Notes: a model not told the origin generated them from the sequence alone. Numbered from the stretch's first letter, positions 8,694 through 17,604 are shown. The stretch: DNA of 64,000 nt from Amycolatopsis coloradensis (GCF_001953865.1 NZ_MQUQ01000005.1:647256-711255); one strand, 5' to 3'. Made by a program: numbers and translations.

Positions 8694-9453
8694 ACGCGTC
8701 CTGACCGTACTGCGAGGCGAGCCTGAAACCGCCGACGGAGTCGAAGAGCACGTAGGACACGTCCCACAGCAACGGGGCGGCTCCCGGCACACCGAACAGC
8801 ACGGCGAACAGGATGAGCGGCGCCCACGGCCGGGCCTTCGCGCCGAACTCGCGCGCGCCGGGCGAAAGATACGGCTCGACCGCGCCCCAGCCGTCGAGAC
8901 CGGGGATCGGCAGGATGTTTAGGAGGAACGTGACGATCTGAAGCAGCGCAAGGAACGAGAGTCCGATCACGAGCCCGGACGCCATCGGCACCAACCCGAC
9001 GACGAGGGTCAGCACGACGCCGACGGCGAGGTTGCTCAGCGGCCCGGCGAGCGACACCCACGACTGGACCCCGCGCGACCGCAGGCGCCCGTGTTCGATC
9101 CAGACCGCGCCCCCCGGCAGCGGGATGCCGCCGATGACGAGGAATACCAACGGCAGGACGATGGACAGGATCGGATCCGTGTATTTCCGGACGTCCATGG
9201 ACAGATAGCCCTTGTGGGCGACGCTGTGGTCGCCACCGCGGAACGCCACGATCGCGTGCCCGAACTCGTGCAGCGTCAGAGACGCCACCCAGCCTCCGGC
9301 GACGAGCAGGACCACGCCTGCGATGGTCAGCACGTCGTACTTCTGCGTGAAAATCAGGGTCTGGTCGCCGAAAGCCGCCAGTACACCGCCCAGAACGGTG
9401 ACCGCGAGGATGCCGAGGAAGATCGGGCTTGGCCGCACTGCTGATCTCTGCAC
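8677..9453 (-). CDS. Site-2 protease family membrane metalloprotease (M50)
   Basis: 258-residue polytopic protein. The zinc site HEFGH is at residues 62-66 inside a membrane segment, and the partner motif LNILPIPGLDGW, which supplies the third ligand Asp, is near residue 195. Members cleave transmembrane helices, often of anti-sigma factors; others have unknown targets. There is no PDZ domain, placing it with the compact, Rv-type actinobacterial M50 group. It overlaps the convergent unknown gene by 17 bp. No substrate is encoded next to it. The rsrA product is soluble, so it is not an obvious target. Confidence 0.85.
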   Translation of the reverse strand: MQRSAVRPSPIFLGILAVTVLGGVLAAFGDQTLIFTQKYDVLTIAGVVLLVAGGWVASLTLHEFGHAIVAFRGGDHSVAHKGYLSMDVRKYTDPILSIVLPLVFLVIGGIPLPGGAVWIEHGRLRSRGVQSWVSLAGPLSNLAVGVVLTLVVGLVPMASGLVIGLSFLALLQIVTFLLNILPIPGLDGWGAVEPYLSPGAREFGAKARPWAPLILFAVLFGVPGAAPLLWDVSYVLFDSVGGFRLASQYGQDAFMFWR

Positions 9454-9609
9454 CCCACCAGTCTTCCGTATGCCCGATGTGAAGTTCTCGGCGTGTCCCC
9501 TTGCGCTCCCGCGCCCGGGTATCCCCCGAACTCGCTACTCCGCTTGACCTGACCGCACTACACGGGTGTAATCACAGTGATGTCATTCGTCGCTGGAAGG
9601 GGGCGGCGG

Positions 9610-9993
9610 ATGGTGTTTCAACACCGCCAGCCTGGGGAGTGCGTGGACAGCGAGGAGGCGGACGTGCGGTTGGAAGCAGATGGAAGGGAATGGGGGCAAG
9701 TCGTGGGTTGGGGTGAGGTCCCGGAGCAGCAACTGGGCGATCTCACCGAGCTTTTCGACGATGCCTCCGCGGAAGAGCAGGACTGGCAGGAACGGGCCCT
9801 CTGCGCGCAGACGGACCCGGAGGCGTTCTTCCCGGAGAAGGGCGGCTCCACCCGCGAAGCCAAGCGGATCTGCCTCGGTTGCGAGGTCAAGGACGAGTGC
9901 CTCGAGTACGCCCTCGCGCATGACGAGCGGTTCGGTATTTGGGGCGGGCTCTCCGAACGTGAGCGTAGGAAACTGAAGAAACGAGCCGTGTGA
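9610..9993 (+). CDS. whiB2: WhiB-family iron-sulfur regulator (WhiB2/WhmD type)
   Basis: Small redox-sensitive transcription factor that binds a 4Fe-4S cluster and usually a sigma factor. Four cluster cysteines are visible: WQERALC, RICLGC and EVKDEC, the last two as CxxCxxxxxC, followed by the G[IVL]WGG turn (FGIWGGLSERERRKLKK) and a basic tail. ATG 9610 is preceded by AAGGGGG at 6 nt; GTG 9664, after GGAGG, is an equally good alternative giving 109 residues. Position next to DUF3499, manB and manA matches M. tuberculosis whiB2, a septation and cell-division regulator. The exact start is uncertain. Confidence 0.88.
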   Translation: MVFQHRQPGECVDSEEADVRLEADGREWGQVVGWGEVPEQQLGDLTELFDDASAEEQDWQERALCAQTDPEAFFPEKGGSTREAKRICLGCEVKDECLEYALAHDERFGIWGGLSERERRKLKKRAV

Positions 9994-10128
9994 CGGCGAT
10001 CTCCGGCACCGTCAGTGCGCCGGAGATCGCTTCCTGCCCCGCATCCACATAGTGGGGCCACCAACGGGTGACAGGGTCGCGTCGTAGGGTGGCGGCACTC
10101 GACGTCGCCGCCACATCTGGAGTGCCCG

Positions 10129-13100
10129 TTGTCTCGCACTGCCGCGTCACCTGTGCCGCGTACGGTCCCCGTTCTGGCCATTGTGGTCTGTCACAACGGT
10201 GAGAACTGGTTGCCACTGGCGCTTTCCGCGCTGCGGCGCAGCGGTGTCCGGCCCCGGCACGTGCTGGCCGTCGACACCGGTTCCACTGACCGGACCGCGC
10301 GAATCCTCACCGATGCCGCCGCGGCCGAAAGGGTCGCGGGCGAGGCGCCGGTCCTCGATGGAATCCTCACGCTTTCGAGTGACGTGGGCTTCGGTGCCGC
10401 GGTCGGCGAGGCCGTCGAGCACGCCGTCGAACGCTGGGGTGATCCCGGCGGCTGGGTCTGGTTGCTGCACGACGACTGTGCGCCGGAACCCGACTGTCTC
10501 GAGAACCTGTTGACAGCGGCCGAAAACGAGCCGGCGGCGACGGTGCTCGGTCCGCTCGCGGTGGACTGGAGCGACCCGCGGCTGATCGTCGAAGCCGGGC
10601 TGTCGACCGACGCCATCGGCCACCGGCAGCAGATCTCGCCCGAGGAGACCGTCACCGCGGTGCTCGCCGTGCCGAGCGCGGGATCACTGGTGCGGCGCGA
10701 AGTCTGGCACGACCTCGGCGGCTTCGACCCCGGTTTTCCCTTGCTGCGCGAGGATCTCGACTTCGGCTGGCGGGCCAACGCCGCGGGTGGCCGCGTGCTT
10801 TCGGTGCCGTCGGCGCGGCTTCGGCACGCCCGCGCGCTCAGCACCGGGCAGCGGGAACCGGACGTGCTCGGCTTTTCGCTCGCGACGGCGAACCGCGTGC
10901 ACGGGCTCCGGGTGTTCCTCGTCAATTGCTCCCCGTTGTCGTTCTGGTTCGGCTTGATTCGAATCCCGCTCTTCGCGTTGTTGCGCGCGCTCGCGTTCCT
11001 GCTGTCGCGCCGCACCGGCGAGGCGGGCGCGGAACTGGCGGCGACCTGGTACCTGCTGCGTGGTCGCGGCGGCCTTCGCACGGCCCGCGCCGAACGCCGG
11101 AAGACCGACCGGCCCGGCGACGTCCGTGGTCTCTTCACCGGGCGGATGACGCGCGTGCGCAACGCGGTCCGCGCCGGTGTCGTCGGCCTCGTCCGGCGCG
11201 GCGTCGAACGGGACTTCGCCCTCGGGACCGTGCCGGAGAGCGCGGAGCAGGAGGGCGCCTGGATTCCGCCGGAAGCGTTGAAGTCCGGGCAAGATCGCCC
11301 GGTCGGCCCCGGCGCGCTGCCCGCGGGGGCGATGCGCGGGGTCGGGTCGCGGGGGACCGGGCTGCGGCGGCCCAGCGCGATCGTCGCGGTCGCCGTTCCC
11401 GAGCGTGTCACCGAGAAACCCGCTCCGGGCAGGCCAAAACCGTCGCCGGTACCGCGTGACGGCGGGCGGCGGCCGGAGCCGGAACTCGTCTTCGTCGAGG
11501 TCGACCGGAAACGGGTGCTCAGCGCGACCTTGTTCGCGCCGCCGGTGATCGTGCTCGCCGTGCTGACGGCGCTCGCCTTCGCGGTCAACGGGTCCCGGCT
11601 CGGGCTGGACCTCTTCGGCGGGAAACTGCTGCCGGTCGGCGGACTCGGCGAGATCTGGTCGTCGTATCTCGCGCCGTGGCACGCGATCGCCGGCGGGACG
11701 GCGAGTCCCGCGCCCGCGACGCTGCCGGTGCTGGGCACCCTCGGAGCGATCTTCACCCCGATCGGGGGGCCCGCGGCGCTGGTCGCGATCCTGCTGATCG
11801 GTGACATCCCGCTCGCCGCCCTGAGCGCGTACGCGGCCACTCGGCACCTTCGCGTGCGTCGCTGGGTGCGCGCCGTCGTCGCGGCGGCGTACGGCGTGCT
11901 GCCCGCGGCCACGGCTTCGGTCGCTCAGGGGCGGCTCGACGTCGTCGTCGTGCATCTGCTGCTGCCGCTGGTGATCGCGGGCATCGTCGGGCTGCTGGTC
12001 CGTGTGGATTCGCGCTGGCTGCACGTCTCCGCGCTGAGCGCGATCGGGCTGGCGCTGATCGGTGCCTTCTCGCCGCTGGCGCACGCGCTGGCGTTGGTCG
12101 GGCTGGTGATCGGGTTCGTGGTGCTGCCTTCTCCGACCGGGCTCGCGCGGCGGATCGCGTCGGTCGGCATCGTGGTCTTCCTGCCGCTGGCGCTGCTGCT
12201 GCCGTGGCCGAGTGTGCTGCTGCGGCATCCGGAACTGGTGCTGCACGGGCTCGGCGGTGGTGCGACGGCCGCGTCCGGCGCCGATCTCGCCGGGCTGGAC
12301 CCCGGCGGTCCCGGCGCGTGGCCGATCGGGGTGGTCCTGGTCGCGGCCGCGATCGTCGCGCTGGTGGTCCGGCCGTCGAAGGGCGCGGGCGGCGGTGTCG
12401 CGGTCGTCGTGCTGGGCGCGCTCGGTCTGGCGGCGGTGCGGTTCGTGGCGGTGACGCCGATGTCGGGCGGCCCGCACGCGACCGGGTTCGCCGGGGTGCC
12501 GCTGCTGGTGATCGGCGCGGGGCTGCTCTGGACGGTGCTGGCCACCTGGCAACGTGGCGGGACCGGGGTCGAACCGGCGCCGTGGCTGGCGAAGGTCACC
12601 GCCGTCGCCGGGGTGCTCGTGCTGCTGGCGCTGGCGACCGGTGCGGTCGTCGCCGGCCGGGAAGGCCCGCTGCGATCGGGTGAGCGCCCGTCGCTCGCCG
12701 CCGACGACCTGGCTTCCAGCGGACGCTCGGTGCTGGTCGTGGGTGAGCCCGTTCGGCAGACCGGGGGCCGATTGCCGCTCTACGGCGACGACGAACTCGC
12801 GCCGACACCCGGCAGCGCGGACCGGCTGGCCTCGTGGCGCCGGGACCTGCTGACCGGCACGCCGGACGCGGTGAAGCAGGCCTTCGCGGCCGCCGCGGCC
12901 TCCGGTGTGCTGTACGTCGTGCTGCCCACTGGTGCCGATGGCGGCGCTTTCGTCGAAATCGCGCGTGATTCGGTGGTTCCGGCGGCGCCGACCTCGGACG
13001 GGCGACCGGTGCTGCGGCTGCTGCCCGCGGGCGGTCAGGTGGCGCTGATCTCGCCGGAACTGGCGCAAGCTGCCGTGACCGGGAAGGTCGCGCCCGGCGT

Positions 13101-13410
13101 GTCCCCAGGGGTGGTGCCGGTGCAGGCCGGCTTGCCGGACGTGCGGGTGCGCGTCTCGGAAGGCCCGACCGGGCGGCTGCTCGTGCTGGCCGCGGAGTTC
13201 GAGGCGGGCTGGCAGGCGAGCGTGGACGGCAAGGCCGTGCCGATCGTGCGGGCCTGGGGCCACCAGGTGGCGGTCTCGGTGCCTCCGACGCCTTCGGAGG
13301 TGGTGGTGGAGCACCAGGGCACGACGCGGAACCTGTTGCTGCTGGCGCAGATCGCGGCGGTGCTGTTCACGCTGCTGACCGCTGTGCCTACGCGGCGGCG
13401 ACCTTCTTGA
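10129..13410 (+). CDS. Large membrane protein with N-terminal GT2 glycosyltransferase domain
   Basis: 1093 residues. The first 270 or so form a family 2 glycosyltransferase: VPVLAIVVCHNGENWLP, nucleotide-site AVDTGSTDRT, and the metal-binding region LLHDDCAPEPDCLENLL. A low-complexity linker with many Arg and Pro follows, then from about residue 460 a hydrophobic half with roughly twelve membrane segments, ending in an extracytoplasmic-looking domain that finishes in a last helix and RRRPS. It probably transfers a sugar to a cell-wall or lipid-linked acceptor; the donor is unknown. The mannose genes downstream suggest a mannose or rhamnose context. TTG 10129 has only a weak ribosome site. Confidence 0.8.
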   Translation: MSRTAASPVPRTVPVLAIVVCHNGENWLPLALSALRRSGVRPRHVLAVDTGSTDRTARILTDAAAAERVAGEAPVLDGILTLSSDVGFGAAVGEAVEHAVERWGDPGGWVWLLHDDCAPEPDCLENLLTAAENEPAATVLGPLAVDWSDPRLIVEAGLSTDAIGHRQQISPEETVTAVLAVPSAGSLVRREVWHDLGGFDPGFPLLREDLDFGWRANAAGGRVLSVPSARLRHARALSTGQREPDVLGFSLATANRVHGLRVFLVNCSPLSFWFGLIRIPLFALLRALAFLLSRRTGEAGAELAATWYLLRGRGGLRTARAERRKTDRPGDVRGLFTGRMTRVRNAVRAGVVGLVRRGVERDFALGTVPESAEQEGAWIPPEALKSGQDRPVGPGALPAGAMRGVGSRGTGLRRPSAIVAVAVPERVTEKPAPGRPKPSPVPRDGGRRPEPELVFVEVDRKRVLSATLFAPPVIVLAVLTALAFAVNGSRLGLDLFGGKLLPVGGLGEIWSSYLAPWHAIAGGTASPAPATLPVLGTLGAIFTPIGGPAALVAILLIGDIPLAALSAYAATRHLRVRRWVRAVVAAAYGVLPAATASVAQGRLDVVVVHLLLPLVIAGIVGLLVRVDSRWLHVSALSAIGLALIGAFSPLAHALALVGLVIGFVVLPSPTGLARRIASVGIVVFLPLALLLPWPSVLLRHPELVLHGLGGGATAASGADLAGLDPGGPGAWPIGVVLVAAAIVALVVRPSKGAGGGVAVVVLGALGLAAVRFVAVTPMSGGPHATGFAGVPLLVIGAGLLWTVLATWQRGGTGVEPAPWLAKVTAVAGVLVLLALATGAVVAGREGPLRSGERPSLAADDLASSGRSVLVVGEPVRQTGGRLPLYGDDELAPTPGSADRLASWRRDLLTGTPDAVKQAFAAAAASGVLYVVLPTGADGGAFVEIARDSVVPAAPTSDGRPVLRLLPAGGQVALISPELAQAAVTGKVAPGVSPGVVPVQAGLPDVRVRVSEGPTGRLLVLAAEFEAGWQASVDGKAVPIVRAWGHQVAVSVPPTPSEVVVEHQGTTRNLLLLAQIAAVLFTLLTAVPTRRRPS

Positions 13411-13622
13411 GGCTTCTTCGGCGCTTTTCGGGTGTTTTGGTGCTTTCCGGTGCTTTCCGGTGGCCTTCAGGACACTGCTGACTTGCCTCTGCTCGGCTGG
13501 CTCCCACTTCCTCCGCCCCGCCGCCGCTCCACCCGATCCAGCTTCGCCGCCGCCTCCGCCCCGCGCCCCACCTCTGCCCCCTTGGCGTCGCTCCGCCTTC
13601 GCCCGCTGCCCCCTACTCGAGT

Positions 13623-13677
13623 GCCCCCAATGCCACATTGGGTGCACTCAACGCCCCCAATGCCACATTGGGTGCAC
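13623..13677. repeat. Two direct copies of a 25-bp CCCAATG-hairpin unit
   Basis: Unit 1 at 13623-13647 and unit 2 at 13653-13677 are identical over 25 bp with a 30-bp period. Each contains a small perfect hairpin, CCCAATG-CCA-CATTGGG (13626-13642 and 13656-13672). Located between convergent genes. Confidence 0.85.
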
Positions 13678-13720
13678 ACCCGTCTCCCGCGACGCTCCCC
13701 TTCACAGCCCCCAGCAGCGA

Positions 13721-13751
13721 GTTGTCCACAGCCCGACCCACTTGTGGACAA
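13721..13751. promoter_or_regulatory. Facing pair of DnaA-box-like sites
   Basis: TTGTCCACA at 13722-13730 and its inverse TGTGGACAA at 13743-13751, 12 bp apart, both equal to the high-GC actinobacterial DnaA-box consensus. The arms extend to GTTGTCCACAG / CTTGTGGACAAC, so the unit could also simply be a hairpin terminator. No dnaA or dnaN nearby, so this is not the chromosomal origin. Confidence 0.5.
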
Positions 13752-13865
13752 CTTCGCCCCCGATGCCCGTTTCCCCAGGTCCCGTCGGTCCTTGCCGATA
13801 CGCTGGGCTGGGGACGCCCCCCGGGAAGGGCGGGGGCTGCGCGGAGCGCGGCGAGTGGGTGGGGG

Positions 13866-14333
13866 TCAGTCGCCTTCGATGACGTCGGGTTCGACGCCGA
13901 GGTAGCCCGCGACCTGTTCGACGAGGACGTCGTGGACGAGTTCCGCGAGTTCGCCGGGGTCCTTCGCGCGTGCTTCGAGGGGGCGGCGGTAGAGGACGAT
14001 GCGGGCACGCGTCGGGAGTCCGGCGCGGTCGACGCCGGCGGGCACGAGCCGCGAGAGCGGGACGGCGCCGTCGTGCAGCACGCCGTCCACTCCGGTCGGT
14101 GCGCCATCCGAGCGAACTTCGGGGACGTCGTCGACGGCGACGTCGAGCTTCGTCAGCTCGTGCCGCCACCGCGCTTCGATCGGTTCGAGCGCGTCCAAAA
14201 CCAGTGCGTCGAACCTTTCCGCCCTGCTGGCGGCGGCGGGAAGGGTCGACGGATACAGCGCTCCGCGCAGGCCCCGGCCGTGCCGGTCCCGGCGCATCCG
14301 CCGTCGCTGTCGGGAATCACGAGCCGTCGCCAC
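13866..14333 (-). CDS. Metallopeptidase-family (zincin-like) protein, motif degenerate
   Basis: 155 residues from GTG 14333, with an Arg-rich N-terminus. The segment RGALYPSTLPAAASRAERFDALVLDALEPIEARW matches the actinobacterial Rv3259-type branch of the minimal zincin-like family (PF06262). The family's HExxHH zinc motif should lie near the C-terminus; here the equivalent is LVHDVLVEQVAGYLGV, which lacks the second histidine, so catalysis is doubtful. It is divergent from the DUF3499 gene and sits between whiB2 and manB as in mycobacteria. Role unknown. Confidence 0.75.
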   Translation of the reverse strand: MATARDSRQRRRMRRDRHGRGLRGALYPSTLPAAASRAERFDALVLDALEPIEARWRHELTKLDVAVDDVPEVRSDGAPTGVDGVLHDGAVPLSRLVPAGVDRAGLPTRARIVLYRRPLEARAKDPGELAELVHDVLVEQVAGYLGVEPDVIEGD

Positions 14334-14413
14334 GAACCGAAGGGTACGCGCTCGGCGAGTCGAAGCGCGTGTCGCCGGTACGCCGCGCCCGCGACGCGCT
14401 ATCGTTCTCGATC

Positions 14414-14767
14414 GTGCGGAGCGTACGAAAGTGTTCGCGAACGGGTTGCCTCGAACCCGCTGTCGCCACGCTCACGTATGCCTACAGCGATTCGACCGCC
14501 GTCGTGGGCCCACTGGCCACCGCGAGCGAGCCGCACTCCTATGACCTCTGCGAAGCCCACGCCCTCCGGCTCACCGTGCCCAAGGGCTGGGAAGTCGTCC
14601 GGCACGAAGGGGCCTTCGCCGCTCCCGACCCGTCCGCCGACGAGCTGACCGCGCTGGCCGAGGCCGTGCGCGAAGCGGGCCGCTCCGACAAGCCCGCGCC
14701 CGACCCCGAACCCGAGGGACCGTCGGGCAGACGCGGCCACCTGCGCGTCCTGCCCGGCCGAGCCTGA
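14414..14767 (+). CDS. DUF3499 family protein
   Basis: 117-residue soluble protein. Its N-terminus VRSVRKCSRTGCLEPAVATLTYAY and SYDLCEAHALRL give two CxxxxC/CxxH-like pairs that look like a zinc site; the C-terminus is a disordered acidic and proline-rich tail. GTG 14414 has no ribosome site, but TATCGT at 14400-14405 lies 8 nt ahead, fitting a leaderless transcript that starts at the GTG. The family is conserved in Actinobacteria at this position upstream of manB; its function is not established. Confidence 0.82.
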   Translation: MRSVRKCSRTGCLEPAVATLTYAYSDSTAVVGPLATASEPHSYDLCEAHALRLTVPKGWEVVRHEGAFAAPDPSADELTALAEAVREAGRSDKPAPDPEPEGPSGRRGHLRVLPGRA

Positions 14768-14838
14768 CGCGAGGGCCCGCCGGTAGGCTTTCGAGGCGCC
14801 AGAGGGCGTTGTAACGAGACTATTGGCGGGGAGCAGGC

Positions 14839-16194
14839 GTGCCAGACCTTTCGGGCATCGTGAAGGCCTACGACATTCGCGGCGTGGTCGGTGAACAGCT
14901 GGACGCGGCGCTTGTCCGCGACCTCGGCTCGGCGTTCGCCCTGTTGATCAAACCCGAGTCGGACGCGATCGTCATCGGTCACGACATGCGCGACTCCTCG
15001 CCGGAGCTGTCCGCCGCGTTCGCCGACGGCGTGACCTCGCAGGGCCTCGACGTGGTGACGATCGGCCTCGCCAGCACCGACCAGCTGTACTTCGCGTCCG
15101 GCTCGCTGAACCTGCCGGGCGCCATGTTCACCGCCAGCCACAACCCGGCGAAGTACAACGGCATCAAGCTGTGCCGCTCGGGTGCCGCACCGGTCGGCCA
15201 GGACTCCGGTCTCGCGGAGATCCGCGACACCGTCGAGCAGGGCGTACCCGCCTTCGTGGGCCAGCGTGGCTCCGTCACCGAGAAGGACGTCCTCACCGAC
15301 TACGCGGCGTACCTGCGCAAGCTCGTCGACCTGTCGGGCAGCCGTCCGCTGAAGGTCGTCGTCGATGCGGGCAACGGCATGGGCGGCCACACCGTGCCGA
15401 CCGTCTTCGCGGGCCTGCCCATCGAGGTCGTGCCGATGTACTTCGAGCTCGACGGCACCTTCCCGAACCACGAGGCCAACCCGCTCGACCCGAAGAACAT
15501 CGTCGACCTCCAGGCGAAGGTGCGCGAGGAAAGCGCCGACGCGGGCTTGGCCTTCGACGGTGACGCGGATCGCTGCTTCGTCGTCGACGAGCGCGGCGAG
15601 CCGGTGTCTCCGAGCGCCATCACCGCCCTGGTCGCGGTCCGTGAGCTGGAGAAGGAGCCGGGCGGCACCATCATCCACAACCTGATCACGTCGAAGGGAG
15701 TGCCGGAGATTGTCGCCGAACACGGCGGCAAGCCGGTGCGCACCCGGGTCGGGCACTCGTTCATCAAGGGCGAGATGGCCAAAACCGGCGCGATCTTCGG
15801 TGGAGAGCACTCCGCGCACTACTACTTCCGCGACTTCTGGCGTGCCGACACCGGCATGCTGGCCGCGCTCCACGTCCTCGCCGCCCTCGGCGAGCAGTCG
15901 GGCCCGCTGTCCGAGCTGACCGCCGAGTACTCGCGTTACGCGGCTTCCGGCGAGATCAACTCCACCGTGGACGACCAGGTCGCGCGCATGATGGCGGTCA
16001 AGGACGCCTTCGGCGCGCGCGACGGCGTCGAGATCGACGAACTGGACGGGCTCACCGTGCGGCTTCCCGGCGGCGGCTGGTTCAACCTGCGCCCGTCGAA
16101 CACCGAGCCGCTGCTCCGCCTGAACGTCGAGGCCGCCGACGCCGAGGCCGTCCGGGCGCTGACCGAAGACGTACTGGCGATCGTCCGTGGGTAA
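14839..16194 (+). CDS. manB: Phosphomannomutase/phosphoglucomutase
   Basis: Cytosolic enzyme of 451 residues interconverting mannose-6-phosphate and mannose-1-phosphate, the precursor of GDP-mannose for lipomannan and glycoproteins. The phosphoserine loop TASHNP is near residue 98, the magnesium loop DGDADR near 236-241, the sugar-binding GGEHSAHYYFRD near 320, and the phosphate-binding RPSNTEPLLR near the C-terminus; all are intact. Length matches the family. It is upstream of a Trm112-like gene, an SIS protein and manA, so the operon covers both mannose isomerisation steps. Confidence 0.94.
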   Translation: MPDLSGIVKAYDIRGVVGEQLDAALVRDLGSAFALLIKPESDAIVIGHDMRDSSPELSAAFADGVTSQGLDVVTIGLASTDQLYFASGSLNLPGAMFTASHNPAKYNGIKLCRSGAAPVGQDSGLAEIRDTVEQGVPAFVGQRGSVTEKDVLTDYAAYLRKLVDLSGSRPLKVVVDAGNGMGGHTVPTVFAGLPIEVVPMYFELDGTFPNHEANPLDPKNIVDLQAKVREESADAGLAFDGDADRCFVVDERGEPVSPSAITALVAVRELEKEPGGTIIHNLITSKGVPEIVAEHGGKPVRTRVGHSFIKGEMAKTGAIFGGEHSAHYYFRDFWRADTGMLAALHVLAALGEQSGPLSELTAEYSRYAASGEINSTVDDQVARMMAVKDAFGARDGVEIDELDGLTVRLPGGGWFNLRPSNTEPLLRLNVEAADAEAVRALTEDVLAIVRG

Positions 16195-16246
16195 CGAATG
16201 TGTCGTGAAAACACCCATAGAGATGTCCCACAGGTAGGGAGTGAGC

Positions 16247-16468
16247 ATGGCCGTCACGCTTGACGCACAGCTGCTGGAGATCTTGGCCTGCCCGTCCCCC
16301 GATCACGCACCGCTGCGGACGGGGACGACGGCCGACCCGGAGGCCGACGCGCTCACTTGCACGGAGTGCGGTCGGGTGTATCCGGTCCGTGATGGAATCC
16401 CGGTACTGTTGCTGGACGAAGCCACCGAGCCGACGAACCCGGATGGCGCCCATGCCGACAGTCCCTGA
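16247..16468 (+). CDS. Trm112-family small zinc-ribbon-like protein
   Basis: 73 residues from ATG 16247, chosen for AGGGAG at 16236-16241; a GTG at 16241 overlaps that site. The fold-defining parts are LLEILACPSPDHAPL, LTCTECGRVYPVRDGIPVLL, which is the Trm112 signature with three visible cysteines (one in ACP and two in CTEC). Trm112 proteins activate methyltransferases in eukaryotes; the bacterial role is mostly unknown. The stop lies 14 bp inside the following SIS gene, so the two are translationally coupled. Confidence 0.85.
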   Translation: MAVTLDAQLLEILACPSPDHAPLRTGTTADPEADALTCTECGRVYPVRDGIPVLLLDEATEPTNPDGAHADSP

Positions 16469-17543
16469 CGAGTCCCTGCTCGACGATCCCGCGAGGCTGG
16501 CCGAGGCCGACACCGCGGGGCTCCTCCGTGCCGCGGCGATGGCGGGCGCCCAGGTCAGGGCGACCGCCGAAGCCGCGGCCGAACTCGAGCTGAGCGATCG
16601 GCTGGACGTCGGGCGCCCGCGCTCGCTCGTGCTGATCGACCGGCCCGGCGTCAGCCGGACGCTGACCAGGCTGGTCGCCGCGCTGCTGACCCCGGCCTGC
16701 CCGGTGCCGGTGGTCGTCGCCGAGGTGGTGCCCAGCTGGATCGGCGCCCTCGACGTCGTCTTCGCGCACACCGACGACGCCGGTGACCGTGAGCTGGCCG
16801 CTTCGCTGGAGCGTGCCGCCCGGTTCGGCGCGACGGTCGTGCTGTCCGGTCCCGGCGAGGGGCCGGTCGCGGCCGCCGTCGCGGGCAAGGGAGTGCTGCT
16901 CGCGCCGAGGATCCCGGTCCCGCCGGAGATGGCCTTCCCTCGCGGGCTCGCCGCCGCCCTGCTGACCGCCAACGCGCTCGGCCTGCTGGTGGCCGATCTG
17001 GAGCAACTCGCCGACCATCTCGACGCGGAAGCCGAGAAGGACTACCTGGCCAGGGACTCGTTCGCGAACCCGGCCAAGGCGATGGCGCTGAAGGTGGCCG
17101 AGCGCCAGCCGCTGCTGTGGGGGCTGGACCCCGTCGCGGTCGCTGTCGGCGAGCACGCCGCCCACGCGTTCGCCGCCCACGCGGCACTCGTCTGTGACGT
17201 GGAGGACTACCGCCAGGCCTTGGCCAGGCCCGCTTTGCGGCGGGCGGCGTTGTCCGGGAGCGTGGATCGCGATATCTTCGCGGACCCGGAGGAGGGGGTC
17301 GGCTCGACGCCGAGGGTGCTGCTCCTCTCGGTTCGGACGGGGCCGGCCGCGGAGGCGGCTCGCTACCAGGCGGAAGACCTGCTACCCGGTGCGGATGTGA
17401 TCGCCCCGGCCGAAGAGATCGAAACGGACGAGATCGTGCGTGCGGCCGTTCTCGCGCTGCGTTTCGAGCTGGCCGCGGTCTATCTGGGGCTGGCCGTCGG
17501 CAGCATCGGCGGCGCCGGGAGGTACACGCCCGCAACGGCGTGA
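16452..17543 (+). CDS. SIS-domain (TobH-like) protein of the manB-manA operon
   Basis: 363 residues from ATG 16452, overlapping the Trm112-like gene by 17 bp. The open frame continues upstream to 16260 but that part duplicates the Trm112 region in another frame. The protein resembles the Rv3256c/TobH group, with a phosphosugar-isomerase-like fold: PVVVAEVVPSWIGALDVVFAHTDDAGD, ATVVLSGPGEG, and a second half with LLWGLDPVAVAVGEHAAHAFAAHAAL. Such proteins are sometimes annotated as mannose-6-phosphate isomerase, but the true type I enzyme is the next gene. Its task in mannose metabolism is inferred from position. Confidence 0.8.
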   Translation: MPTVPDESLLDDPARLAEADTAGLLRAAAMAGAQVRATAEAAAELELSDRLDVGRPRSLVLIDRPGVSRTLTRLVAALLTPACPVPVVVAEVVPSWIGALDVVFAHTDDAGDRELAASLERAARFGATVVLSGPGEGPVAAAVAGKGVLLAPRIPVPPEMAFPRGLAAALLTANALGLLVADLEQLADHLDAEAEKDYLARDSFANPAKAMALKVAERQPLLWGLDPVAVAVGEHAAHAFAAHAALVCDVEDYRQALARPALRRAALSGSVDRDIFADPEEGVGSTPRVLLLSVRTGPAAEAARYQAEDLLPGADVIAPAEEIETDEIVRAAVLALRFELAAVYLGLAVGSIGGAGRYTPATA

Positions 17544-17604
17544 GCCCCGCGCGCGACGTGAGGAAATGAGGGCCGGCACCACCCGTGCCCGGCGAGGAGT
17601 TGAG

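Larger units (their letters stand above)
13411..13865. other. Non-coding stretch with repeats
   Basis: No credible gene on either strand. It begins with a low-complexity T/G-rich run (GGTGCTTTCCGGTGCTTTCC), then a C-rich segment, then the duplicated CCCAATG hairpins (13623-13677) and the facing DnaA-box-like pair (13721-13751) listed separately. It separates a plus-strand gene from a minus-strand gene that both end here. Confidence 0.7.

Noticed and set aside
9680..9720. GGAAT motif as SigR promoter for whiB2
   Set aside because: It lies inside the coding region and no GTT follows at 18 or 19 bp.
10684..13647. Minus-strand open frame of nearly 1000 codons
   Set aside because: Arg/Gln/His-rich composition without any domain, opposite the glycosyltransferase gene; a GC-driven shadow.
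13460..13882. Small plus-strand genes in the repeat-rich spacer
   Set aside because: Low-complexity, Pro/Arg-rich translations in several frames without ribosome sites; the repeats explain the sequence.
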